A DNA stretch of 64,000 nt, from assembly GCA_019637095.1 (NCBI GenBank), contig JAHBWG010000009.1:62001-126000 (forward strand). Reading direction: 5' to 3'. The DNA comes from Sandaracinaceae bacterium (GTDB taxonomy: Bacteria > Myxococcota_A > Polyangia > Polyangiales > Sandaracinaceae). This document shows, one piece after another, positions 19,780 to 28,734 of the stretch (positions within the stretch are counted from its first letter, which is position 1; every line of letters starts with the position of its first letter). Under the pieces are notes generated by a model. That model did not search any database, had not been told where the DNA came from, and worked only from the letters and a program-made list of their open reading frames with translations. Both the position numbers and the translations under genes were made by a program.

Positions 19780-20514
19780 TCAAGGCATGGGCGTGCCGGT
19801 GAGCCGCCCGATGAGCTCGAGCGTGCGCCGGTCGAGCCGGTCGAGGAGCCGATCGGTCACCTGGCGCGCCCGCGAGGCGTTGCGCTCGACCATCAGCTCG
19901 GCGAGCCGCGCGTAGACCTGCACCGTCTGCTCCGCGTTCGCGGCGAACGCGAGCTCGAGCGCGGGGTTCTGCTCGATCACGCGCTGCACGGTGTTGAACG
20001 TCAGCACGAACGCGAAGTTCTTGGTCGCCTTGGCGATGCCGCGCGCGAACGCGAGGTCGAGCTCCATGAACCGGCGGGTGTCGCGCACGTTCTCGCGCAT
20101 CTGATCGACGATCGTGTAGAGCGCGCGCAGCTCTGCGTCGGTGGCGCGCTCGGTCGCCTTGGCGATCACCTCGGCGGCGATGATCCGGCGCATCTCGAAC
20201 AGCTCGCCGAGGAAGGTCAGCGGCACCGCCCGGTTCTCGATCGCGAGGCCCGCGAGGTAACCGATGAGCTCGATGCCGCCCGTCTCGCGGAAGTCGAGCA
20301 CGAGGTTGCCCGCGCCGTGGACCGCGCGCACGAGCCCCTGGCTCTCGAGGCGCGCGATCGCCGAGCGCAGCGTCAGGCGCGACACGCCGAGCTGGGCGGA
20401 GAGCTCGCGCTCGCCCGGCAGGTGGTCGCCCGGCCGGTAGGTCCCGATGAGGATGTCCCGCCGAAGCCGGTCGGCGGCCTCCTCCACGGCGCGCTTGCGT
20501 CCTACCTCGGCCAT
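19780..20514 (-). CDS. GntR family transcriptional regulator (FadR/FCD class)
   Basis: The N-terminal winged helix is typical of GntR: GTYRPGDHLPGERELSAQLG, then VSRLTLRSAIARLESQGLV and an R-V-H-G-A-G turn. The C-terminal part is all-helical like FCD or FadR_C domains. The three His residues that bind metal in FCD proteins appear replaced (AFARGI, YARLAELM, VTDRLL), although the first Asp remains, so it may bind an acyl-type ligand instead. It probably controls itself and the divergent lipoprotein gene; CGAGAGT occurs twice, 20 bases apart (20560, 20580), in the shared 157-base gap. Confidence 0.88.
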   Translation of the reverse strand: MAEVGRKRAVEEAADRLRRDILIGTYRPGDHLPGERELSAQLGVSRLTLRSAIARLESQGLVRAVHGAGNLVLDFRETGGIELIGYLAGLAIENRAVPLTFLGELFEMRRIIAAEVIAKATERATDAELRALYTIVDQMRENVRDTRRFMELDLAFARGIAKATKNFAFVLTFNTVQRVIEQNPALELAFAANAEQTVQVYARLAELMVERNASRARQVTDRLLDRLDRRTLELIGRLTGTPMP

Positions 20515-20671
20515 CCGCGGCGGACCGTAGCACTGGCGGCGCGCCCGGCCGGCACGGAGCGAGAGTTCGCATCTCCTTACGAGAGTCTCAAGCGGCCCGC
20601 GGCGCGCGGCCCAGCAGGCGTCGGCCCGCGCCTTGCGATGGTGCTCGGTCGTGAAGAACAGGAGGACCCAG

Positions 20672-21559
20672 ATGACGCACCGCTCCATGCTCGCCACCGC
20701 CGCGCTCCCCGCGCTCGCCGCCATGATCTCCGGCTGTGCGGGCTTGCCGTTCGTGTACGGGGGCGGCGGCGCCCTGATGTGCGAGGACCTCGGCGCCGGC
20801 GAGGACGCCCAGAAGATCGAGGCGTTCGTCGCGACGGGCGCGCGCTTCGAGCGCGAGGTGGGCGCGCTCGCCGCAGACCTCGAGGCGACCTGCGCGGCGA
20901 TGTCCCGCGACCTCGGGGTGCGCCCGCCACACGCGACCGAGGGCGCGCTCCAGGTCGAGGCGACCTGCACCGCGCTCGCCGCCGAGATGCGCGCCATCGT
21001 CGAGGACGCGCTGCCGCGCGACGCGAGCCTCGAGGTGGTCTACGCGGCGCCCGAGTGCCGCGTGAGCCTCGACGCGATGGCGTCCTGCGTCGCGCGCTGC
21101 GACGCCTCCTTCGACGCGAGCTCGGAGGTCAGCTGCACCGAGGACGTCGTCGGCCGCTCGTGCTGGGGCGAGTCCGAGGCGCGCGCCGACGCGCAGTGCG
21201 AGGCGGCCTGCGAGGCAGAGGTCACCGTCTCGGCGGTCTGCACCGAGCCGAGCGTGAGCGTCGTCGCGACCGCCACCGTCGATCCCGAGGCGCAGGCGCG
21301 CTTCGACGCGCTCGTCGCGACGCTCGAGCGGCACTACCCGCACTTCGTCGCCCTCGAGGCGCGCCTCGGCGCGGTGGCGGAGAGCGGCGCCGAGCTCGTC
21401 GCGACCTTCGGCGACGCGATGGCGTCCACCGGCCGCCTCGGCCTGGACGCCATGGCGTGCTTCGCCGACACCACCGCGGCGACCGCGGACGCGATGGCGA
21501 CCGTCGAGGTCTCCGTGCGGGTCAGCGTGGAGGTGAGCGCCTCGGTCAGCGCCGGGTGA
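20672..21559 (+). CDS. Cys-rich lipoprotein, 295 aa
   Basis: The signal peptide ends in the lipobox MISGC. The body is Ala/Glu/Val-rich and mostly helical, with Cys residues concentrated between about 95 and 195 (ECRVSLDAMASCVARC, CTEDVVGRSCW, QCEAACEAE). This should be a disulfide-bonded helical bundle on the cell surface or in the periplasm. I do not recognise a function. The ATG at 20672 is chosen for its AGGAGGA ribosome-binding site. It is transcribed away from the GntR gene, a likely regulator. Confidence 0.78.
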   Translation: MTHRSMLATAALPALAAMISGCAGLPFVYGGGGALMCEDLGAGEDAQKIEAFVATGARFEREVGALAADLEATCAAMSRDLGVRPPHATEGALQVEATCTALAAEMRAIVEDALPRDASLEVVYAAPECRVSLDAMASCVARCDASFDASSEVSCTEDVVGRSCWGESEARADAQCEAACEAEVTVSAVCTEPSVSVVATATVDPEAQARFDALVATLERHYPHFVALEARLGAVAESGAELVATFGDAMASTGRLGLDAMACFADTTAATADAMATVEVSVRVSVEVSASVSAG

Positions 21560-21569
21560 GGGTGGTGCG

Positions 21570-22868
21570 TTACGGGCGCGTCCAGACGTGGCCCGCGATC
21601 CCCTCGGACGTGTAGCCGAGGCCGATCGCGTGGTCCCGCTCGGGCGCGCTCGTCGTGTAGAAGTGGTTGTTGCCGCGCACGAGGCGGTAGAGCGGCGTCG
21701 AGCCGCAGGTCGGGCTCGGCGCGAGGTAGCCCATCGTGCCCTCGACGATCGCGCCGGGCGAGCCCTCGCACGTCGCGCTCGCCGTGTAGAAGTGGTAGCC
21801 GCTCGAGAGCAGGCACCGGTAGAAGGCGACGAGGCCCGGCGCCGCGCTGCGATAGAGGTGGTAGAAGTCGTAGAGCTCGACGCTGAAGCCGCAGCACGCC
21901 GCCTCGGTGCGGCTCGTCGTGTAGAAGTGCTCGTCGCGGCCCGCGTGGTAGCTCCGGTGCACGGGCACGCGGCACCCGGCGGGTGCGTCATCGCAAGTCC
22001 CGTTGCAGTCGTCGTCGACGAGGTTGCACGTCTCGACGCCGACCGGAGGCGCGGTGCAGCCGCCCCACGCGCCTGCCGAGCACGTCTCGCTGCCCGCCCC
22101 GCACGCGGTCGAGCACGGCCGCGTGAGCAGCTCGTCGACCATCCCGTCGCAGTCGTCGTCCACCCCGTTGCAGGTCTCGGCCGACGGTGTGCGCGCCGAG
22201 CACGCGCCGAAGGAGCCGGCCGCGCACGTCTCGGTGCCCGCGCCGCACGCGGTCGAGCACGCCCGCGCGAGGTCCTCGTCGGTGCGGCCGTCGCAGTCGT
22301 CGTCCATGCCGTTGCACGTCTCCGCGGTCGGCGCGCGCGCGGTGCACCCGCCCCACGCGCCGGCCGCGCAGGTCTCGGTGCCCGTCCCGCACGCGGTCGA
22401 GCACGTGCGCGACAGGGCCTCGTCGAGCATCCCGTCGCAGTCGTCGTCGAGGCCGTTGCAGGTCTCGGTGGCGCCGGGGAAGATCGCCGGGTCGCCCTCG
22501 AAGCAGTCGTCCGGCGGGGCGCGCCCGTCTCCGTCGAGGTCGACCCCGCGCGGGAGGCACATGCGCCGCTGGCAGACCGCGTCGTCGGGGCACGAGCCGT
22601 CGCCCGCGCAGGCCGGGTACGGCGCGCAGAGCCCCTCGACGCAGCGCTCGAGCACGCCGCACCCCTCGGTGCACGCGCGCGGCGGACCCGCGTCGGCGCT
22701 CGCGTCGAGCGTCCCCGGCCCGGCGTCACGCGCCGGCTCCTCGCCCGCGTCGAGCGCCGGCGCCGCCGCGTCCGCGCGCCCTCCGTCCCCGTCGCGCGGG
22801 GTCACGTGGTTGTTGGCGCAGGCGGCCAGGGCGAGCGCGGCGAGCCCGACGCGGAGGGAGGATCGCAT
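21570..22868 (-). CDS. MopE-like repeat lipoprotein with a C-terminal DUF5648-like domain
   Basis: A 432-residue surface lipoprotein (lipobox ALAAC at residues 13-17). After an Asp/Ala-rich spacer come 48-residue repeats that start ETCNGxDDDCDG and contain CSTACGxGxETC; they begin at residues 135, 183 and 231, with a partial copy at 279. The same motif occurs in MopE and many myxobacterial surface proteins, where it is listed as a putative metal-binding motif. The C-terminal 130 residues carry tandem HFYTTS/YHFYTAS motifs with preceding basic and Gly residues, typical of DUF5648. The gene is divergent from the desaturase. Confidence 0.87.
   Translation of the reverse strand: MRSSLRVGLAALALAACANNHVTPRDGDGGRADAAAPALDAGEEPARDAGPGTLDASADAGPPRACTEGCGVLERCVEGLCAPYPACAGDGSCPDDAVCQRRMCLPRGVDLDGDGRAPPDDCFEGDPAIFPGATETCNGLDDDCDGMLDEALSRTCSTACGTGTETCAAGAWGGCTARAPTAETCNGMDDDCDGRTDEDLARACSTACGAGTETCAAGSFGACSARTPSAETCNGVDDDCDGMVDELLTRPCSTACGAGSETCSAGAWGGCTAPPVGVETCNLVDDDCNGTCDDAPAGCRVPVHRSYHAGRDEHFYTTSRTEAACCGFSVELYDFYHLYRSAAPGLVAFYRCLLSSGYHFYTASATCEGSPGAIVEGTMGYLAPSPTCGSTPLYRLVRGNNHFYTTSAPERDHAIGLGYTSEGIAGHVWTRP
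21981..22466 (-). repeat. Tandem 144-base repeats inside the MopE-like gene
   Basis: Three full units of 144 bases plus a partial one, each coding for the 48-residue ETCNGxDDDCDG unit. Unit length is constant, so copy number can vary without breaking the frame. Confidence 0.8.
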
Positions 22869-22979
22869 GTCCGACGAGCACCAGCTTACGCGGCGCCGCC
22901 CCCGCGATCACGCCCTGAGGGGGCGCTCACGCCGTGGGTTTGCCCGCCGCGCCGAGGTCTGCCACGGTCCGCGACGACG

Positions 22980-24080
22980 ATGTCTCGGCCGCTCGCAGCC
23001 ATCACCGACCCGCGTTTCACGCCCAAAGACCGGCGAAACGGGGTCGAGCGCTTCTTCCTCGGGCTCATCAACGACGAGCGCGACCTCCCGTTCATCTGGC
23101 TCTCGATCCAGATGACGGTGACGATCCTGCCGGCGGCGGCGCTGCTCTACGCGCCGGGCCTGTTCCGGTGGTGGATGGCGCCGCTCTACTGGGCGCTCGT
23201 GTTCCTGGTCTTCATCGACCGGTACATGTTGATGCTCCACAACACGAGCCACCGGAAGCTCTTCAAGCGGCGCTACAAGATCCTGAACCAGTGGATCCCG
23301 CTCGTGATCGGCCCGTTCTGCGGGCAGTCGCCGTGGACCTACGAGGTCCACCACATCACGATGCACCACGCCGAGGGGAACCTGCCGGACGACCTCTCGT
23401 CCACGATGGGCTACCAGCGCGACAGCCTGATCGATTGGCTCAAGTACTTCTTCCGCTTCTTCCTCTTCATCATGCCGGAGATGGCGATGTACCAGCTCCG
23501 TAAGAAGCGGTACTCGGTCCTGCGCAAGATGCTCGTCGGCGAGGTGGGCTTCATCGCCCTCTGCGTCGGCCTCTCGTTCGTGAACCTCGGCGCGACGCTG
23601 ACGGTGTTCATCATCCCGTTCGTCGCCATCCGCGTCCTGATGATGGCGGGCAACTGGGGCCAGCACGCGTTCGTCGACCCCGACGAGCCGGACAACGACT
23701 ACAAGTCGTCGATCACCTGCATCAACGGCCGCTACAACCGCCGCTGCTTCAACGACGGCTACCACATCAGCCATCACCTCGTCGCGAACCGGCACTGGAC
23801 CGATCACGTCGCGGAGCTCGAGGACCACGTCGACGCCTACCGCGAGAACGACGCGATCATCTTCGAGGGGATCGACTTCTTCCTCGTCTGGCTCCTCTTG
23901 ATGACCAAGCGCTACGACGTGCTCGCCGACCGCTTCGTCGAGCTGCGCGAGGAGCCGCGGAGCAAGGAAGAGATCATCGCGCTGTTCGAGCGCCGGCTCA
24001 CGAAGTTCTCGCCCGAGAAGCTCGCCGCCTACTCCAAGCGCGCGCAGCGCGCCGAGGCGCAGGCCGCCGCCGCCTCCTGA
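22980..24080 (+). CDS. Membrane fatty acid desaturase, 366 aa
   Basis: A di-iron integral-membrane desaturase/hydroxylase. Three histidine boxes are present: HNTSH (near 90), HHITMHH (near 124) and HISHH (near 263). Paired hydrophobic helices flank them. The family introduces double bonds or hydroxyl groups into acyl chains or carotenoids with electrons from ferredoxin or a cytochrome. The segment WTYEVHHITMHHAEGN is strongly conserved-looking. The ATG lies at 22980, in a 111-base divergent gap from the MopE-like gene; no redox partner is adjacent. Confidence 0.9.
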   Translation: MSRPLAAITDPRFTPKDRRNGVERFFLGLINDERDLPFIWLSIQMTVTILPAAALLYAPGLFRWWMAPLYWALVFLVFIDRYMLMLHNTSHRKLFKRRYKILNQWIPLVIGPFCGQSPWTYEVHHITMHHAEGNLPDDLSSTMGYQRDSLIDWLKYFFRFFLFIMPEMAMYQLRKKRYSVLRKMLVGEVGFIALCVGLSFVNLGATLTVFIIPFVAIRVLMMAGNWGQHAFVDPDEPDNDYKSSITCINGRYNRRCFNDGYHISHHLVANRHWTDHVAELEDHVDAYRENDAIIFEGIDFFLVWLLLMTKRYDVLADRFVELREEPRSKEEIIALFERRLTKFSPEKLAAYSKRAQRAEAQAAAAS

Positions 24081-24144
24081 GCCTCGACCAAACGATGACC
24101 GTCTGGTGACGGACGGCGGCGCGCCACGTGGGTATCCATGAAGC

Positions 24145-24792
24145 GTGGCGGCGATGGCGCTCGCGACCCCCGAGGAACGACCGACCCAGCGCGGGATGCT
24201 GTGCGTGTACGGGTTCTTCGGCTTCCTCGCCGCGAGCGCGGTCTACCTCGGCGTCGGCGAGGGCGCGGCGCGCTGGCCCGTCCTCGCGTTCCTCGCGAGC
24301 GTCATCGGCCTGATGGGGACGAGCGCGCTCTACCACCGCGTGCGCTGGTCGCGCGCGTGGTACGAGCGCATGCGCCGCCTCGACCACGCGATGATCTTCG
24401 CGCTCATCGTGGGCACGGAGACGCCGCTGTTCCTGCTCGGGCTCGCAGGCCGCGGGCTCGACTGGGTCTACTACGTGGCGCTGGCCGTCGCGGGCGTCGG
24501 CTTCGCGATCACGATGTTCTGGGTGTCCGCGCCCAAGTGGGTGCGCACGGTCGTGTACCTCGCGGCCGGCTGGGCGGGGCTGCCGGCGATGCTGCAGATC
24601 GCGGACGCGCTCGGCGCGGGCGCGCTCGCGCTGCTCGCGCTCGGCGGCGTGCTCTACTCGGTCGGCGCGCTCGCCTACGGGCTCAAGCGCCCGAACCCGT
24701 GGCCCGGTCGCTTCGGCTACCACGAGATCTTCCACGCGTTCGTGCTCGCCGCCGCGGCGACGCACTTCGCGGTGATCGCCATCTGGCTGTGA
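24145..24792 (+). CDS. Hemolysin III / YqfA family membrane protein, 215 aa
   Basis: About seven hydrophobic helices and the PAQR/HlyIII zinc-site signature: SALYHRVRWS, LDHAMIFALIVGT and the C-terminal HEIFHAFVLAAAATHF with three His. The family is related to adiponectin receptors and is thought to have hydrolase activity; bacterial members affect membrane lipids. GTG at 24145 is used because a TATCCA box lies 6 bases upstream; the ATG at 24154 is an alternative that would remove three residues. Confidence 0.88.
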   Translation: MAAMALATPEERPTQRGMLCVYGFFGFLAASAVYLGVGEGAARWPVLAFLASVIGLMGTSALYHRVRWSRAWYERMRRLDHAMIFALIVGTETPLFLLGLAGRGLDWVYYVALAVAGVGFAITMFWVSAPKWVRTVVYLAAGWAGLPAMLQIADALGAGALALLALGGVLYSVGALAYGLKRPNPWPGRFGYHEIFHAFVLAAAATHFAVIAIWL

Positions 24793-24828
24793 CCCTGGAG
24801 GGCGCGCGGCGAGGCCGCACGCGATCGC

Positions 24829-25266
24829 TCAGGACGCGCGGGCGATGCGGTGCTCGACCATGAGGCAGCGGTCCTGCACGACGTCGATGCCGGCGCGCGC
24901 GAGCTGCTCGGCGACCTCGTCGTTGCGGATGCCGAGCTGGAGCCAGACCGCGCGGGGGCGCAGCGCCAGGAGGTCCTCGAGGTGGCCCGGCACGTCCTGG
25001 GCGCGGCGGAACACGTCGACCAGATCCACCTCGCCGGGCACGTCGCGCAGCCGCCGCACGACCGGCCTCCCGAGGATCTCCGTGACCTCGGGGTAGTAGA
25101 CCGGCACGGGGATCACCTCGACGCCGGCGCTCGCGAGGTACGCGGGGACGTAGTGCGCCGGCGCCGACGGCTCGAGCTTGATCCCGAGCACCGCGACGCG
25201 GCGCGCCGCGAGGGCGATCCTCCGGATGCCGTCGACGTCCTCGACGAGGTGCTCGCGCCAGCTCAT
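24829..25266 (-). CDS. CoA-binding domain protein (YccU-like), 145 aa
   Basis: A single Rossmann-type CoA-binding domain. The segments RRVAVLGIKLEPSAPAHYV, VIPVPVYYPEVTEILGRPV, DVPGEVDLVDVFRR and AVWLQLGIRNDEVA follow the YccU/succinyl-CoA-synthetase-alpha pattern. DRCLMVEH near the end completes the family signature. Its physiological role is not settled for the family. The ATG at 25266 was chosen because the conserved domain begins about 20 residues after it. Confidence 0.88.
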   Translation of the reverse strand: MSWREHLVEDVDGIRRIALAARRVAVLGIKLEPSAPAHYVPAYLASAGVEVIPVPVYYPEVTEILGRPVVRRLRDVPGEVDLVDVFRRAQDVPGHLEDLLALRPRAVWLQLGIRNDEVAEQLARAGIDVVQDRCLMVEHRIARAS

Positions 25267-25288
25267 GCGCGAGTCCTGGGGCCTCGGC

Positions 25289-26749
25289 TCAGCGGGCGCA
25301 ATTCGCGTCGCGCCACGGGCTCGGGTAGTCGGCGAAGTCGAGGCGGAAGGCGCCCCACGACGCGCCATTCACCTCCGCGGTGCAGCTCGCGCCGGCGACC
25401 TCGTAGCCGCCCTCGACGCGCGTCGGCACCTCGGGGCAGCGGTAGGACGCGAGCGGGTCGAGCGCGCGCAGATCGAGGCGGTAGCGCGCGTCGTTGCCCA
25501 CGCGGCCGTCGAGGGTCACGGCGTGGCGGCGCGGGCTCGCCTCGCCATCCCACGTGCACGTCACGCTCGCGCCGACCGCGGACTCGAGCGCCGGGTTGTC
25601 GAAGTCGGTGACGCCCTCGGACCACACCGAGAAGCAGACGTTGCCCATCACCGAGCGGGTGCGCGCCCAGGTCTCGTAGCGGAGCGGCCCGGTCAGCGGG
25701 CTCGCTTCGGCGCCCTCGCAGGGCGCGCCGCCGGCGCGCGACACCTTGGCGACGAAGTTGCCGACCCAGCCCACCGGACGCTGGAGCGCGAAATGATAGT
25801 TGCGGCCGAAGGCGCTGTCGTAGTGGACGCCGCAGGAGCGGCCCGAGGTGCTGAACCAGAGCTCGATCGAGGTGGCGCCCGCCGGGATCTGGAGCACGGG
25901 CCGACGCGGGCCCGGGTCGGTGCAGTAGGGCTCGGCGCACTCGAGCAGCGACTGCTGCTCGAGGAGCTCACCGCTCGGCCAGACGCGCGCGTGCGCGAGG
26001 GTGTCGAACGAGCGGCGGCCCATGTACGTGTCCCCCGCGCACTGCGGCAACCGCGCGAGATCGTAGTCGATGGCGACGGTCCCGCCGGCGCGGAGCGTCC
26101 CCTCGAGCGTGTGGCGCCAGTCGGCGCCGAAGCGGATCGTCGCGTCGGCGCTCGGGGCGACGGCGCCGGGGCACACGTCCGCGCGGGCGTCGAACGAGAA
26201 GTGGCTCGCGCCGCTCAGGAGCTGGTTGTCGAAGTCGCCGGGCAGCTCGTTGTGGTCGAAGAGCCGGCCGCCGCGCGGGCCGCGCAGGTAGGCGACCACC
26301 TCGATCCGCGAGCGGGTCGTCGCGCTCGCGGTGAGGCCGTCGCGCACGCCGCCCTCGCCGAAGCGGATGCGGAAGCGCGAGACGCCCGCGGGCGCGCCGG
26401 CCGCCGGGTCGGCGAGGGTCGCCGCGAACCAGCCGTCCGCGCCCTCCGGGTTGCGGTAGAGCAGCTCGGGCAGGCCGCCCTCGGCGAGCGCGCGATCCGC
26501 GACCTCCACCGTCGCCTCGAGCAGGATCCAGCAGCGCCCGTCCGCGCACTTCGTCGCCGGCCGGCCGTCCGCCTCCGCGGCGCGGCGCACCGAGCGCAGC
26601 ACGACCGCGCACGCGCGATCCGCCGAGTCCCCGCCGTCGGCCGCCCCGATCAGCGGCGCGGGCGCCGGCTCGAGCGCGGCGGGCGCCGCGCACGCGGCGA
26701 GGAGGGCCAAGACACCGAGGCTCGTCGAGCACATCCAGGTAGGTCGCAT
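25289..26749 (-). CDS. Large exported lipoprotein, 486 aa
   Basis: The signal peptide ends in a lipobox (ALLAAC). The body is beta-rich, with repeated strand patterns, several Cys (CADGRCW, CAEPYC, SCGVHYD) and many Trp and Tyr. Motifs such as GRNYHFALQRP and RFGADWRHTLEG look conserved but I cannot assign a family with confidence. It is probably a surface or periplasmic binding domain protein. A GGAGGTG site lies ahead of the ATG at 26749. Confidence 0.75.
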   Translation of the reverse strand: MRPTWMCSTSLGVLALLAACAAPAALEPAPAPLIGAADGGDSADRACAVVLRSVRRAAEADGRPATKCADGRCWILLEATVEVADRALAEGGLPELLYRNPEGADGWFAATLADPAAGAPAGVSRFRIRFGEGGVRDGLTASATTRSRIEVVAYLRGPRGGRLFDHNELPGDFDNQLLSGASHFSFDARADVCPGAVAPSADATIRFGADWRHTLEGTLRAGGTVAIDYDLARLPQCAGDTYMGRRSFDTLAHARVWPSGELLEQQSLLECAEPYCTDPGPRRPVLQIPAGATSIELWFSTSGRSCGVHYDSAFGRNYHFALQRPVGWVGNFVAKVSRAGGAPCEGAEASPLTGPLRYETWARTRSVMGNVCFSVWSEGVTDFDNPALESAVGASVTCTWDGEASPRRHAVTLDGRVGNDARYRLDLRALDPLASYRCPEVPTRVEGGYEVAGASCTAEVNGASWGAFRLDFADYPSPWRDANCAR

Positions 26750-26840
26750 GGCGCCGATGTAGCACCTCCGGTGACTCAGGCAAGAGTGACTAATGTGGCG
26801 TTCGCGTGACGCAGCCCCGAGGTGGGCGCGGCGGCGCGGG

Positions 26841-28655
26841 TCAGCGGTCGAGGAACGACGCGAGCGCCGTCGGCAGCTCGGCCGGGTCGTAGACGGGCAT
26901 GGAGCACGCGTGGCTCGAGCACAGGAAGACCGCGGGCTCGCCGGGGTACGGGTAGCGGCTCGCGCCGGGGCGGCCGAGCTCGACGAGGCGGGTCGGCTCG
27001 TCGAGGCGCCGCGCCGCGGCGAAGAGCGCGCTGGTGCGCGGCTCGTCGGGCCCGACGACCGACAACACGACGTGCCCGTCGCGCAGCGTCTCGAGCGCGA
27101 GCGCGAGCTCGCCGATCATCCGCCCGAGCCGGCGCACCGCGCGCGGGCGGCTCGCCGCGCGCAGCGCCGCGACCGCGGCGTCGCGGTAGCTCGCGGTGTC
27201 GGTGAGGCGCGCGATCGCGAGCAGCGCGCGCGCCGCGACGGCGCTCTCGGTGACCGCGACCGGCGCGTCGCGGAAGAGCGCGGCCGCGCGCGGGTCCTCG
27301 GTGTGGAGCCGGAGCGCGCCGTCCTCGCCGCGCAGGCGCGCGAGCGTCGCGTCGGCGAGCCGCCGCGACTCCTCGAGCCAGCGCGGCGCGCCGCTCGCCT
27401 GGTGCAGCGCCAGGAACGCGGCGAGCAGGTGCGCCTGGTCCGCGAGGTAGCGCACGGGGTCGTCCGCGTCGGCGTCGTGCGCGAAGAGGCCGTCGTCGCC
27501 CCGGTGGGTCCGCAGGATCCGCTCCGCCGCGCGCGTCGCCTCGGCGAGCGGCGCGCTCTCGCCGCTCGCGACGTGGAGCAGCGCGAGCGCCTCGATGAGC
27601 ATGCCGTTCGTGGAGGCGTAGACGCGCGTGTCGACGCGCGGGACGCCGAGCGCGCGGCGCGCCGGCTCGTCGAGCGCGTAGTACTCGGCGCCCGACATCG
27701 CTGGCCCGGGCTGCGCGTGGCCGCCGAGATCGGCGTCCTGCGAGGCGTAGAACGCGCCGTCCGGCGCGCGCAGGTGCTCGCGCACGTAGCGGTGGATCGC
27801 GGCCGCGTGCGCGAGCCAGCGCGGATCGCCGCTCGCGCGGTGCGCCGCCGCGAACGCGCGGATCGCGCCGGCCTGCACCGGGACGATCTTCTCGTAGTGC
27901 GGCCGGTCCCACGCGAACGGGATCGAGTACTGGTACATGCCCCCGAAGACGGGGTCGATCAGCGTCGCGTAGCGCTCGAGCGAGGCGAGCGCGCGGGCCT
28001 GCCACTCGCGCTCGCCGCGCACCCGCGCGCGGTAGAGCGCGTGCTCGACCGGCGCGGCGAGCGGGTAGCGCTGCCGCCGGCCCCAGCCCGCGTCCTGGGC
28101 GTCGTAGGCGGCGTCGAGCTGCGCGACGACGGCGCGCCGCGCCGCGTCGAGGTCGGCCGCGGGCGGCTCGGCGGCGCCCGCGCTCGGCGCGAGCGCGCGC
28201 CCCTGTGCGAACGCGGCGAGCACCTCCTCGAGGATCACGCCGAACTGCGCCGGCGCGCGGTAGCCGCGCAGCGCGAGGATCGGCGCGCCCTCGGGGGTGA
28301 GGAACACGGTCGCCGGCCACGCGTAGTCGCGGAAGCGCTCGGCGAGATCCGGCCGCGCGTCGCCGTCCGCGCGCACGAGCACGAACGCCCCGAGGCGCGC
28401 GCGCACGTCCGGGTCGGCGTACGTCGTCTCGTCCATGACGTGACACCAGTGACACCAGCCGGCCTGGACGCTCAGCAAGATCGGGCGCCGCTCGCGGCGA
28501 GCGCGCTCGAACGCCTCCGCGCTCCACTCGCTCCAGCCAGGCGAGCCACCGGGCGCGCGCGGCGGGACGCTCGCCCCGCCGCAGCTCGTGACGAGGCCCA
28601 GCGCGAGCGCGAGGACGATCCGCGGCACGATCGAGCTACGAGCCACCTCCGGCAT
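26841..28655 (-). CDS. Exported thioredoxin-domain DUF255/YyaL-like protein, 604 aa
   Basis: The N-terminal domain is thioredoxin-like with the active-site motif WCHWCH (C68, C71) and the family segment MDETTYADPDV, typical of DUF255 (YyaL, SPATA20). The C-terminal two-thirds is an alpha/alpha barrel with the family landmarks GGMYQYS, FYASQDAD and STNGMLIEALALL. Family members are normally cytoplasmic; here a signal peptide ends in LVTSC (lipobox Cys 25), so this one should sit in the envelope. The function of the family is not established. The ATG at 28655 places the lipobox correctly. Confidence 0.88.
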   Translation of the reverse strand: MPEVARSSIVPRIVLALALGLVTSCGGASVPPRAPGGSPGWSEWSAEAFERARRERRPILLSVQAGWCHWCHVMDETTYADPDVRARLGAFVLVRADGDARPDLAERFRDYAWPATVFLTPEGAPILALRGYRAPAQFGVILEEVLAAFAQGRALAPSAGAAEPPAADLDAARRAVVAQLDAAYDAQDAGWGRRQRYPLAAPVEHALYRARVRGEREWQARALASLERYATLIDPVFGGMYQYSIPFAWDRPHYEKIVPVQAGAIRAFAAAHRASGDPRWLAHAAAIHRYVREHLRAPDGAFYASQDADLGGHAQPGPAMSGAEYYALDEPARRALGVPRVDTRVYASTNGMLIEALALLHVASGESAPLAEATRAAERILRTHRGDDGLFAHDADADDPVRYLADQAHLLAAFLALHQASGAPRWLEESRRLADATLARLRGEDGALRLHTEDPRAAALFRDAPVAVTESAVAARALLAIARLTDTASYRDAAVAALRAASRPRAVRRLGRMIGELALALETLRDGHVVLSVVGPDEPRTSALFAAARRLDEPTRLVELGRPGASRYPYPGEPAVFLCSSHACSMPVYDPAELPTALASFLDR

Positions 28656-28734
28656 CGGGTCGCGGGTTACCCCGCGCGAGGCGTCGCGTCCACGGCGCTC
28701 GACGGCCGCTGCGGACGCGGCCACGCTGGCGCGC

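Noticed and set aside
21981-22466. Regular spaced repeats that could suggest a CRISPR array
   Set aside because: The unit is 144 bases, in frame, and codes for the MopE-like motif; there are no short repeats with unique spacers.
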